Part shown: positions 24,841 through 33,216 of the stretch, in pieces
How the letters are laid out: every line of letters begins with the position of its first letter
How positions within the stretch are numbered: the first letter of the stretch is position 1
Assembly (NCBI GenBank): GCA_934635225.1
Contig: CAKTYZ010000001.1
Coordinates: 1-64,000, forward strand
DNA: 64,000 nt
Source: an uncultured Kiritimatiellota bacterium
GTDB lineage: Bacteria; Verrucomicrobiota; Kiritimatiellia; RFP12; UBA1067
Direction of reading: 5' to 3'
Notes under the pieces: generated by a model
The model's input: only the letters and a program-made list of their open reading frames with translations
Told to the model about the DNA's origin: nothing
Databases searched by the model: none
Program-made: the position numbers and the translations under genes

Positions 24841-26520
24841 ATGTTGAACACTGTTCTGACGAGAAAGACGGGTATAGGAATGCTGCGCCGCCGACTGGCG
24901 CTGTCGCTGTTGGGGGCGATTGGCTTTGCGCAACAGGTTTTTGCGGGCCTGTGGTTCTCGCCGTCCAATGGCGCGGACGGAATCGACCGCTGGGATGACC
25001 TGAACTGCTGGTACACGTGGCATAGCTTTAGTGAGAAAGCCAAGACCTACGCGGAGACGGTCGACGTGAACCTCATTCGTCCGGGTACGATTCTTGTTGA
25101 TTCCAGTGTCTGGTCCGCCGGTTACTACTATGTGAAAGCCGGATCTGAGAATGACAAGCCCGTCATTATCCGCATCGCGGAGGGCGGTTACCTCCGGGCA
25201 GGCGATGGCAGGATGCTTTTGGGCGCGAAGTGTCATGATGGTAAAGGTGGCGGCCCGGCAGTGCTGGACATCCGTCCTGGTGGGACAAATATGGCGTCTC
25301 TTGTCGTGGGGGATGTGGGGCCGGCTGTCGTGACGAACGCAGGAACCATTTTCTTCAACCCAAAGCTTGACATTGGACAGGGCGCGGGTTCGACGGGGTT
25401 GTATGTTCATGACGGTGGACGGAACAAACTCGACAATGCGGCGGATATGCGCGTTGGCATCAACGGCACGGGTGAGCTGCTGGTTCGTTCGGGAACGTTC
25501 AATTGGTTCTGGTTCGCGGAGAACGGTCGTCGAATTGGCTTTGTTGACGTGGGCTCTGGGTCGGACGGCACTGGAACGGGACGGATTATGGTCGAGGATG
25601 GTGCAACGATGCAGACGGGGCCTCTTTCTCTGGGCGGTCGGGATGCTGCCGGCAGGGGCGAGGTCTGTCTGCGGGGCGGTTCTGTCAAAAATCTGGCGAC
25701 ATTTGATCAAAACGGAAAAGTGGAGCAGCTGTGGATTGGCGCCGCGACAAATGCGGAAGGCATTGTGCGTACGGACAGCTACGGATGTCTCTCCGGTTGG
25801 GGAAAGGTGTATGCGAATGACCTTGAGGTGCGCATCGGCAACGGCAAGATCATGGCGGACGGCGAAGGCGTCGAGCGCGTGCTGGACTGCTCGGACTGGG
25901 CATCCGTCTCGAATGTCCTCGCTTCGACGGACGCGACGGGCGGCTGGTATGCCGTCAACAAGGGCGCGGTGCTCTTTCCGGTGGTGAACGCCGCCATTGA
26001 TGCGAACGGCGGCGACAACTGGAGTTGTAGCGCCGGCACGAACAGCGTCGGGTGCGCACGGCGACTCAAGACGCCTGACCTCGTGAATGCCGTTCACGTC
26101 ACGGCGAATCGCGACTGGCAGGCAGCCGGATGGAACTTCGGCGTCATGTTCCTCGCGGACGACCGCTCGGACGCGTATGCGGCGGAGCTTCCTTCGCAAT
26201 ACCGTCCGCTGGGCTTCTGGAAGGCCGGGACGTTTGGGAATCGGAGCGATCTCAAAGACGTTCGGCCGTTCAAGCGGGCGGAAGTCCGATTCCGCTATGA
26301 TGCGAGCAAGATCCGCAAGACGGACAGCTCTTTGGTCGTTCTGCGCTGGAATGAGGCGGCGCAGACATGGCGTCGGTTGCGTCGGTATTCGGTCTTGCCT
26401 GAGGATGGCATCGTCTCATCGGGAGAGCTGACGCAGATCTCGGGTGATTCGGAATGGACGTTGGGCCTGTTCTGCGTGGCTGAACTCGAACGACAGGGGA
26501 TGGTCTACTATGTCCGCTAA
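24841..26520 (+). CDS. exported beta-repeat protein, G-x5-R terminus
   Basis: The 559-aa protein has a signal peptide (RRRLALSLLGAIGFAQQVFA). A beta-rich body follows, with ladder-like turns (GGYLRAGDGRMLLGAKCHDG, DVGSGSDGTGTGRIMVEDG, GRDAAGRGEVCLRGGSV), typical of autotransporter-type solenoids. Residues near 420-545 form a different segment (VTANRDWQAAGWNFGVMFLA, RFRYDASKIRKTDSSLVVLRW). No catalytic motif is evident. It ends LERQGMVYYVR, matching three other proteins in the window. The next gene starts inside its last codons (11-bp overlap), so it is tightly coupled to a GH-A hydrolase. Confidence 0.75.
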   Translation: MLNTVLTRKTGIGMLRRRLALSLLGAIGFAQQVFAGLWFSPSNGADGIDRWDDLNCWYTWHSFSEKAKTYAETVDVNLIRPGTILVDSSVWSAGYYYVKAGSENDKPVIIRIAEGGYLRAGDGRMLLGAKCHDGKGGGPAVLDIRPGGTNMASLVVGDVGPAVVTNAGTIFFNPKLDIGQGAGSTGLYVHDGGRNKLDNAADMRVGINGTGELLVRSGTFNWFWFAENGRRIGFVDVGSGSDGTGTGRIMVEDGATMQTGPLSLGGRDAAGRGEVCLRGGSVKNLATFDQNGKVEQLWIGAATNAEGIVRTDSYGCLSGWGKVYANDLEVRIGNGKIMADGEGVERVLDCSDWASVSNVLASTDATGGWYAVNKGAVLFPVVNAAIDANGGDNWSCSAGTNSVGCARRLKTPDLVNAVHVTANRDWQAAGWNFGVMFLADDRSDAYAAELPSQYRPLGFWKAGTFGNRSDLKDVRPFKRAEVRFRYDASKIRKTDSSLVVLRWNEAAQTWRRLRRYSVLPEDGIVSSGELTQISGDSEWTLGLFCVAELERQGMVYYVR

Positions 26521-28666
26521 GAGGATTGCCCTTGTTTGTGCGTTGCTGTTGGCGGCGCACGGTCAGAGCTTGGCGGGCGAAGAGTCGGCGGAGTATGTTG
26601 TCCGCGCATCTTCTGAATGGATTCCCGTCACGCCGTGCGTTGCACCGGCGGCGGGCAGCGCCTTGGACTTCTCGGGTTTGGGGTTCACGGACGGGCCTTG
26701 CGGGAAGCACGGGCGGATTGTCGCTCGCGGACTGCACTTCGAATATGAGCGGAAACCCGGCGTCGCGCAACGCTTTTACGGCGTCAATCTCTGTGCGGGC
26801 TGCACGACGCTTCCGAAAGACGAATCTCGAAAACTGGTCGAGAACTTTGTTCGGATTGGCTACAATGCGTTGCGGATTCACCACCATGAGAATTCGCTTC
26901 TGAAGCCCGAGGGCGATCGGATGACCTTTGATTCGGGGGCGTTGGACAGGTTTGACGCGCTCATCGCCGAATGTCGTTCGCGCGGCATCTACGTGACGAC
27001 CGACCTTTTTGTCTCGCGCACGATACCCAAGCGAGCGTGCGGCATCGACGAGGATGGAAATCTGGAAGAAGCGAAGGTCCTCGTGTTGTTTCATCCGGGC
27101 GTTCACTCGAATTATCTGGCGTTTGCGAAGGGTCTCCTGTCTCACCGAAATCCCTATACGGGGTTGACCTATGCCGAAGACCCGACGCTGGCTTGGATTT
27201 CGCTCATCAATGAGGGCAACCTGCCGAACTTCGGCACGCATCTTTTGAAGACGTATGCGGCGTTCGTCAAGCCGTATTGGCAGAAATGGCTGACCCGACG
27301 GCGCGCGACGGATGTGCGTTACGCCGAGATTCCCGAGGCGCTCCCGGATGTCTTGTCAGAAGAGGCCGCTCGAACGAATCGCCATGTCGCGGCGTTCCAG
27401 CACTTTCTTGCGGATCGCGAGGCGAGGTTCGCGCAGAAGATGCGGCGGTGGCTGCGCGAGGATTTGGGCTGCAAAGCGCTCGTCACGGACATGAACTGCT
27501 GGACTTTTCCTGCGACGCTACAGTCTGTCCGCGCCGAGAACTATGACTATGTCGATGACCACTTCTACTACACGCATCCCGAGTTCCTTGGCAAGGGCTG
27601 GTGCCTGCCCGCGCGCGTCATCGGCAAGACGAACATCCGCAAGGGCTGGGAGGCCGGGATGCCGTATCTCGCCTCGCGACGTCTTCTGGATAGGCCCTTT
27701 ACCGTTTCCGAGTACAACTACTGTCCGCCGGGCGACATGCGGTGTGTGGGTGCTTTTCTCTGCGGCGCGGCGGCGGCGTTGCAGGATTGGGCGGCTCTTT
27801 GGCACTTTGACTGGTCGTGCGCGGCCAATGGCGCGGTTGATGCTTCTCGCAAGGCCATGAACCACTTCGACATCACGGGCGATCCGATTTCCCTGGGGGC
27901 TGACCGCCTGTTTGTCAGTCTCTTCTTGCGGCGTGACCTGCCGACGCTCACGCGCACGTTTGCGACGCTCTATCCGCCGAAGATGGTGAAAGACCTTGAC
28001 GTCCCGGTCAAGGGTCTTCAGATTGCCGTGCCGTGGGTCGGCTGGCGGGCGCACATCGGAGGCCTTTACGCCGACACGATCCCTGACGGGTGGGAGAATA
28101 TGGGTCTCTATACGGGAATCCGTTCCGAAGATGAATTGCGAGAGGACCTTGGCCTTTCGTCTACTGCGGTGGTCTCCTCGCCGGATGGCGGCTTTTCCAT
28201 CGATCGCCGCGAAGAGACGGTTTCCCTCTCGACCTTGCGCACGGCGGGAGGCTTTTTGCCCTCGGCGGGCCGCATCGAGGCGGGGGGACTCTCGGCGGAC
28301 GTCTCGTCGGGACCCGCGTCCGTGTGGGTGACTTCGCTGGACGAGAAGGCTCTGACGCGTTCGTCACGAATCCTCTGCACGGTCCTGACGGACGTCCTTC
28401 AGGATGGCATGCGTTTTCGGGATGCGACACGCGAGGTGCTGGTCTATTGGGGCGACGGCACGCGTAAGTTGATGCGGCGGTCGCGAGTTCATGTCTCGCT
28501 CGCCTTGGAAAGAGGTTCTGCGCCTATCGTCTATTCGCTCAAGCCTGACGGTGCGCGGCGGCGGAAACTGGTGTCCGAGATGCGCGAGGGACGGCTTTGC
28601 TTCGTGATAGACACGGCTGGCGATGGCGTTGAATCCGAGTATCTTTTTGAGATTGTCCGAGAATAA
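26510..28666 (+). CDS. secreted clan GH-A glycoside hydrolase
   Basis: The 718-aa product starts at ATG 26510 behind CAGGGGATGG, inside the end of the previous gene. A signal peptide (RIALVCALLLAAHGQSLAG) leads to a TIM barrel. RIHHHENSLL, HRNPYTGLTYAEDP and ISLINEGNL carry probable acid/base Glu235; FTVSEYNYCPPG carries the probable nucleophile Glu401. These are retaining-enzyme features of clan GH-A (GH5-like). The C-terminal third is beta-rich. HRNP and TYAEDP blocks are shared with the 7844 enzyme, and the two are probably paralogues with different partners. It precedes a beta-mannosidase by 24 bp, suggesting mannan or mannoside breakdown in one operon; substrate is inferred from context only. 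Confidence 0.8.
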   Translation: MSAKRIALVCALLLAAHGQSLAGEESAEYVVRASSEWIPVTPCVAPAAGSALDFSGLGFTDGPCGKHGRIVARGLHFEYERKPGVAQRFYGVNLCAGCTTLPKDESRKLVENFVRIGYNALRIHHHENSLLKPEGDRMTFDSGALDRFDALIAECRSRGIYVTTDLFVSRTIPKRACGIDEDGNLEEAKVLVLFHPGVHSNYLAFAKGLLSHRNPYTGLTYAEDPTLAWISLINEGNLPNFGTHLLKTYAAFVKPYWQKWLTRRRATDVRYAEIPEALPDVLSEEAARTNRHVAAFQHFLADREARFAQKMRRWLREDLGCKALVTDMNCWTFPATLQSVRAENYDYVDDHFYYTHPEFLGKGWCLPARVIGKTNIRKGWEAGMPYLASRRLLDRPFTVSEYNYCPPGDMRCVGAFLCGAAAALQDWAALWHFDWSCAANGAVDASRKAMNHFDITGDPISLGADRLFVSLFLRRDLPTLTRTFATLYPPKMVKDLDVPVKGLQIAVPWVGWRAHIGGLYADTIPDGWENMGLYTGIRSEDELREDLGLSSTAVVSSPDGGFSIDRREETVSLSTLRTAGGFLPSAGRIEAGGLSADVSSGPASVWVTSLDEKALTRSSRILCTVLTDVLQDGMRFRDATREVLVYWGDGTRKLMRRSRVHVSLALERGSAPIVYSLKPDGARRRKLVSEMREGRLCFVIDTAGDGVESEYLFEIVRE

Positions 28667-28690
28667 TCGTAACAAGAGATTTTGTAAATT

Positions 28691-31135
28691 ATGATGAAGT
28701 GTGCTTTTTTCGCGTCTGTTTGTGCCTTTTCGGTGTCCGTCTGGGCGGCGGACGTGCTGGACCTTTCTGGAAAATGGCGCGTGACCTCGTCCACGAATGC
28801 GACGCTCGCATGCGATGCCCTCGTTCCGGGCGATGTCCATACCGCGTTGTTGGCGGCGGGGAAGATACCTGATCCTTATTGGGGATGTAACGAGACGAAT
28901 GTCCAGTGGGTGGCGCAGGAGGACTGGGTCTTCACGCGCACGTTTGACGTCTCGCCTGCGTTCGCGGCGAAGAAACGTATCGTCCTTGAGGTCGAAGACG
29001 CCGACACGTTTGCGGACATTTACCTGAACGGCACGAAAGTCGGCGTGACGGCGAATCGTTTCGCGCGCTGGACATTCGACGCAAAGGGAGCGTTGAAGGC
29101 GGGACGCAACGAGATCCGGGCCGTTTTTCGCAGTGCTTGGCGTGAGGCCGACCGACGTGCGTCGGCGCTCGGGCGTAAGTTCCCGATGAGCAACGTGCCG
29201 TGGTCGAAGAATCAGGCACTCATCCGAAAGCCGGCCTGTCATGCAGGCTGGGACTGGGGGCTTGCGCAGATGACGACGGGTTTCTGCGGTCCTGTGCGGT
29301 TGGTCGCGCATGATGGGCTGAAGATCGATTACGTCTATTCCGAGCAGACGTTCAACGATGATCTTTCGCGCTGTGATCTTACGGTCTTTGCCGATGTGAC
29401 GGATGCTGACGGACTCGTCTCGACGGTCACGAACCACGTCGCCATCGACAATCCGCCTCTTTGGTGGCCGAATGGCGCAGGCGAGCAGAAGTTCTACACT
29501 TACTCCGTCAAGGTCGGTGACGAGCAGGTGACGCGCCGCATAGGTCTGCGCAAGATCGAGGTGCTCACGACGCCCGATACGGACGTGAATGGCAAGAAGG
29601 GCGCGCGTATGGCTGTGCGCGTCAACAATCGTGAACTCTTCATGAAAGGCGCGAACTGGATTCCCTGTGACGCCTTCGAGACGCGGCAGACGCCGGAGAA
29701 GTATCGCGATCTGCTTGGAAGCGCGGCGGCGGCGAACATGAACATGATTCGCCTTTGGGGCGGCGGACAGTTTGAGCATGACGCGTTCTACGATTTGTGC
29801 GACGAACTGGGGCTTCTCGTCTGGCATGACCAGATGTTTTCATGCGCCGTCTATCCGGCGACAGCGGAATTCCTCGGCGAAGTGAAGCGTGAACTTTGCC
29901 ATCAGTTGCGTCGTTTGCACGATCATGCCTCGCTGGCGCTCTGGTGCGGTGACAACGAGTGCGTGGGTGCGCTCGGCTGGTTCGCCGAGACGAGGAATGA
30001 TCCCGCCTACTACAAGAACGCTCTGGTGAAGCGCCATGCCCTGCAGGACGCGATGGTCGCGAAATACGACCCGTCGCGGATGTTTTGGCCGAGTTCACCC
30101 TGTGCGGGACCGGGAAACTTCGCGGACAACTGGACGAACGACTCTCAAGGTGACATGCACAACTGGCAGGTTTGGCATGAGAACCGACCGTTTGACGCCT
30201 ATTACGCCTATTCGCCGCGTTTCTGCAGTGAGTTCGGGTATCAGAGTTTTCCCTCGATGGAGGTCGCCGAGACCTTCGCCACGCGTGAGCAGATTCTGTC
30301 GCGTGCAGCCGAGTTCGAGTGGCATCAGAAGAATCCTGGCGGGAATCGACGCATTCGTGAGACGATGCAACGCTATTTCAAACCTGTGAAGGACGTCGAG
30401 TCGGAACTTCTCCTCTCACAGTTCCAGCAGGCGATGGCGATCAAGATGGCAGTGGATGGCTGGCGCGCGCAGCGTCCGCGCTGTATGGGCACGCTTTTCT
30501 GGCAGTTGAACGACAACTGGCCCGTTGCGAGCTGGAGTTCGATAGAGTATGGCGGCAAGTGGAAGCCTCTTCAGTATCTGGCGAAACGCTTTTATGCGCC
30601 GCTCGCCGTTGTCGCACAGCCTGAGATCACGAATGGTCAGGCGGATGTGTCGAAAGGCAGGGTCTTTGCCCTCAACGATACGGAGGAGACGATGAGCGGC
30701 GAGTTGCGGGTCGAATACTGGACTTACGACGGCCAGGTCGTCAGGACGGAGGCGAAGTCCGTCAACCTCCCGCCTGACAGCTCGACAGAGGTCGGTTCTT
30801 TTGTGAAGCCAAACGGCGCCGATCCGACTTTCCTCGTTCTGACGCTTCAGACGCCGTACGGGGCTTTGCAAAACGATTGGCATTTCGGCTTCTACAAGGA
30901 TATGCCTTTGGCGAAAGCGGTGGTTGAAGTGGCGCGAAGGGATGGGGACTCGAAGATCACGCTCGTTACGGACAAGCCCGCGTTCTTTGTTTGGGCGAAC
31001 GCATCGGGCGTGCGCGGCGAGTTTGACGACAACTGCCTTACGCTTCTTCCAGGACGTCCGAAGACGCTGACATTCTCGGGTGCGTTGTCGCGGGAGGCGT
31101 TGTCTGTCACGCATCTTGCGAATCTTGCGCCATGA
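28691..31135 (+). CDS. GH2 beta-mannosidase
   Basis: The 814-aa product has a signal peptide (CAFFASVCAFSVSVWA), a jelly-roll N domain (WRVTSS, VPGDVHTALLAAGKIPDPYW) and the GH2 sandwich. The barrel carries LWCGDNECVGALGWF with acid/base Glu423 and FCSEFGYQSFPS with nucleophile Glu514. GTLFWQLNDNWPVASWSSI is the typical mannosidase block. VPGDVHTALL and W-C-G-x-N-E distinguish beta-mannosidases from beta-galactosidases in GH2. It should release mannose from the non-reducing end of beta-mannosides, probably in the periplasm. ATG 28694 is an equally possible start (Met-Met). It ends the 24841 operon; parE follows from its own promoter. Confidence 0.9.
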   Translation: MMKCAFFASVCAFSVSVWAADVLDLSGKWRVTSSTNATLACDALVPGDVHTALLAAGKIPDPYWGCNETNVQWVAQEDWVFTRTFDVSPAFAAKKRIVLEVEDADTFADIYLNGTKVGVTANRFARWTFDAKGALKAGRNEIRAVFRSAWREADRRASALGRKFPMSNVPWSKNQALIRKPACHAGWDWGLAQMTTGFCGPVRLVAHDGLKIDYVYSEQTFNDDLSRCDLTVFADVTDADGLVSTVTNHVAIDNPPLWWPNGAGEQKFYTYSVKVGDEQVTRRIGLRKIEVLTTPDTDVNGKKGARMAVRVNNRELFMKGANWIPCDAFETRQTPEKYRDLLGSAAAANMNMIRLWGGGQFEHDAFYDLCDELGLLVWHDQMFSCAVYPATAEFLGEVKRELCHQLRRLHDHASLALWCGDNECVGALGWFAETRNDPAYYKNALVKRHALQDAMVAKYDPSRMFWPSSPCAGPGNFADNWTNDSQGDMHNWQVWHENRPFDAYYAYSPRFCSEFGYQSFPSMEVAETFATREQILSRAAEFEWHQKNPGGNRRIRETMQRYFKPVKDVESELLLSQFQQAMAIKMAVDGWRAQRPRCMGTLFWQLNDNWPVASWSSIEYGGKWKPLQYLAKRFYAPLAVVAQPEITNGQADVSKGRVFALNDTEETMSGELRVEYWTYDGQVVRTEAKSVNLPPDSSTEVGSFVKPNGADPTFLVLTLQTPYGALQNDWHFGFYKDMPLAKAVVEVARRDGDSKITLVTDKPAFFVWANASGVRGEFDDNCLTLLPGRPKTLTFSGALSREALSVTHLANLAP

Positions 31136-31206
31136 CGCGCAACATCATTGCGGCGGATGGAGGAATTCCTGTCGGTTGTTTCCAGGACGAGAATTCCGCT
31201 TGCATC

Positions 31207-31236
31207 AGGGCCTCGCTCGAATGAGAGGGGCCCTTT
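31207..31236 (+). terminator. possible terminator after the beta-mannosidase gene
   Basis: AGGGCC (31207-31212) pairs with GGCCCT (31229-31234), with an inner CTC-GAAT-GAG hairpin, followed by only three T. It lies between the 24841 operon and parE. The short U run makes it weak. Confidence 0.45.
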
Positions 31237-31335
31237 GCCATCATGAGAACCTGGTGGCGAACAGGCTTCGGGACGCTTGATGAACATTGACGCGAAAGTT
31301 CCATGTGCCGCGTCAGAACGCTCTCCATTAGGATT

Positions 31336-31344
31336 TGATATAAT
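31336..31344 (+). promoter_or_regulatory. promoter TGATATAAT of parE
   Basis: Six bases separate this box from ATG 31351, so the transcript should start at or next to the start codon. No -35 match is seen. Confidence 0.7.
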
Positions 31345-31350
31345 ATCCAT

Positions 31351-33195
31351 ATGGCGAAAGACTACGGTGACGATAATATCAAGACGCTGGATCCGGTGAC
31401 GCACATCCGGATGCGTCCTGGCATGTATGTCGGTGAGCCCGGTACGGGCGCGATGTACCATGACTGCATCTATATTTTGATGAAAGAGGTGATTGACAAC
31501 TCGATTGATGAGTTTGTCATGGGCTCCGGCAAGAAAATCGACGTGACGGTCAACTACGATACGGGCGAGGTCTCCGTGCGTGACTACGGGCGCGGCATTC
31601 CGCTCGGCAAGGTCGTGGACTGCGTGTCGCAGATGAATACGGGCGGCAAGTTCGATTCGGACGCCTTCCAGTTCTCGGCGGGCATGAACGGCGTCGGCAC
31701 GAAGGCCGTGAACGCACTGTCGGAGTTCTTTGAGGTGCGCTCTTTCCGCGAGGGCGAGTTCTCCGAGGCGTATTTCGAGGAAGGTCGGCTGAAGTCCCAG
31801 AAGCGCGGCAAGCAGAAGACGGCTGAGCGTGACGGCACGTTCATTCGCTACAAGCCGGACGTGAAGGTGCTGAAGCACTTCAAGGTGCGCGAAGAGCATG
31901 TGCTGCGGCGCATGAAGATGTACTGCTATGTGAATGCGGGGCTGACGATTAACCTGAACGGGCAGTCGATCTGCTCGGAGCATGGTCTTGCTGACCTCAT
32001 CGCGGACGAGGTCCAGTTTGAGAAGCTATATGCGCCGTTCCACGCGAAGACGAAGAATCTGGAGATCATTTTCACGCATACGAACCGCTTTGGCGAAGAG
32101 TACCATTCGTTCGTGAACGGACAGTACACGACGGATGGCGGAACGCATCTGACGGCATTCAAGGAGGCCCTGACGAAGGCTCTCAACGACTATGATGCGA
32201 AGAAGAAGTTCGATGGCGATGACATCCGCGATGGTCTCATCGGCGCGGTTTCGATTCGCATCATGAATCCGGTTTTCGAGGGACAGACGAAGATCAAGTT
32301 CGTGATGAACGACATCCGCGCTGATCTCGTCTCGGAGATGAAGAAGGAGATCCTGACGGCACTCCACCGTGCGCCGGCGGAAGCTGACAAACTTATCGCG
32401 AAGATCGAGGAGACAGGGAAGATTCGCAGTCAGCTGAACACGATCAAGAAACAGGCACGCGAACGTTCGCAGGCCGTCTCGGTGCGCGTTCCCCAGTTGA
32501 AGGACTGCAAGAACCACCTCAGGCTCGACAAGATCAACAAGAAGACGGGGCAGCCCGAAGGCGTGGATACGATGATCTTCCTGACCGAAGGGCAGTCAGC
32601 CGGCGGTACGTTGGGATCGGCGCGCGACACGATGAATCAGGCCGTCTTCTTCTTGAAGGGCAAGCCGCTGAACACATGCGGATTGAACAAGGAAGTCCTT
32701 TACCGAAACGAGGAGTTCTACAATCTCATCAAGACGCTCGACATTGAAGAGACGCTCGACCATCTGCGTTATGGGCGCATCATCTTCGCGACTGACGCCG
32801 ATGTGGACGGTCTGCATATTCGGATGCTCTTGACGACGTTCTTCATGCGGTTCTACCGCCAGCTCATCGCGGACGGACGCGTGTTTATCCTTGAAACGCC
32901 GCTTTTTCGCGTTCGCAACAAGAAGGAGCATTACTTCTGCTATTCGGACGCGGAGCGCGAAGCGGCAATCAAGAAGTGCGGCAAGGGGTGCGAGATTACG
33001 CGCTTCAAGGGCCTCGGCGAGATTGACAAGGACGATTTCAAGGGATTCATCGGTGACGAGATTCGCTTGACGCCTGTGACGTGTTCGGATGATCAGGACG
33101 TCGAAAAGACGATTAAGTTCTACATGGGAGCGAATACGCCAGAACGCAAGGACTATATCATGGACTCGCTCGTTTGCGACGCGGCGGAGTTCTGA
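31351..33195 (+). CDS. parE: type II topoisomerase ATPase subunit, ParE-like
   Basis: The 614-aa subunit has a GHKL ATPase domain: EVIDNSIDEFVMG, VRDYGRGIPLG and a glycine lid GMNGVGTKAVNALSEFF. A transducer domain follows, then TOPRIM with TEGQSAGG (Glu413) and ATDADVDGLHIRM (Asp482, Asp484, Asp486). ITRFKGLGEIDKDDF is near the C terminus. RDTMNQAVFFLKGKPLN resembles ParE of Bacteroidota-type enzymes more than GyrB, and the length lacks the GyrB insertion. The usual EGDSAGG reads EGQSAGG, but the metal-binding Glu and Asp residues are kept. It should decatenate chromosomes together with ParC, which is not adjacent. It sits between glycosidase genes. Confidence 0.88.
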   Translation: MAKDYGDDNIKTLDPVTHIRMRPGMYVGEPGTGAMYHDCIYILMKEVIDNSIDEFVMGSGKKIDVTVNYDTGEVSVRDYGRGIPLGKVVDCVSQMNTGGKFDSDAFQFSAGMNGVGTKAVNALSEFFEVRSFREGEFSEAYFEEGRLKSQKRGKQKTAERDGTFIRYKPDVKVLKHFKVREEHVLRRMKMYCYVNAGLTINLNGQSICSEHGLADLIADEVQFEKLYAPFHAKTKNLEIIFTHTNRFGEEYHSFVNGQYTTDGGTHLTAFKEALTKALNDYDAKKKFDGDDIRDGLIGAVSIRIMNPVFEGQTKIKFVMNDIRADLVSEMKKEILTALHRAPAEADKLIAKIEETGKIRSQLNTIKKQARERSQAVSVRVPQLKDCKNHLRLDKINKKTGQPEGVDTMIFLTEGQSAGGTLGSARDTMNQAVFFLKGKPLNTCGLNKEVLYRNEEFYNLIKTLDIEETLDHLRYGRIIFATDADVDGLHIRMLLTTFFMRFYRQLIADGRVFILETPLFRVRNKKEHYFCYSDAEREAAIKKCGKGCEITRFKGLGEIDKDDFKGFIGDEIRLTPVTCSDDQDVEKTIKFYMGANTPERKDYIMDSLVCDAAEF

Positions 33196-33216
33196 TCGAA
33201 AGGGGAGAAGAGCGAA

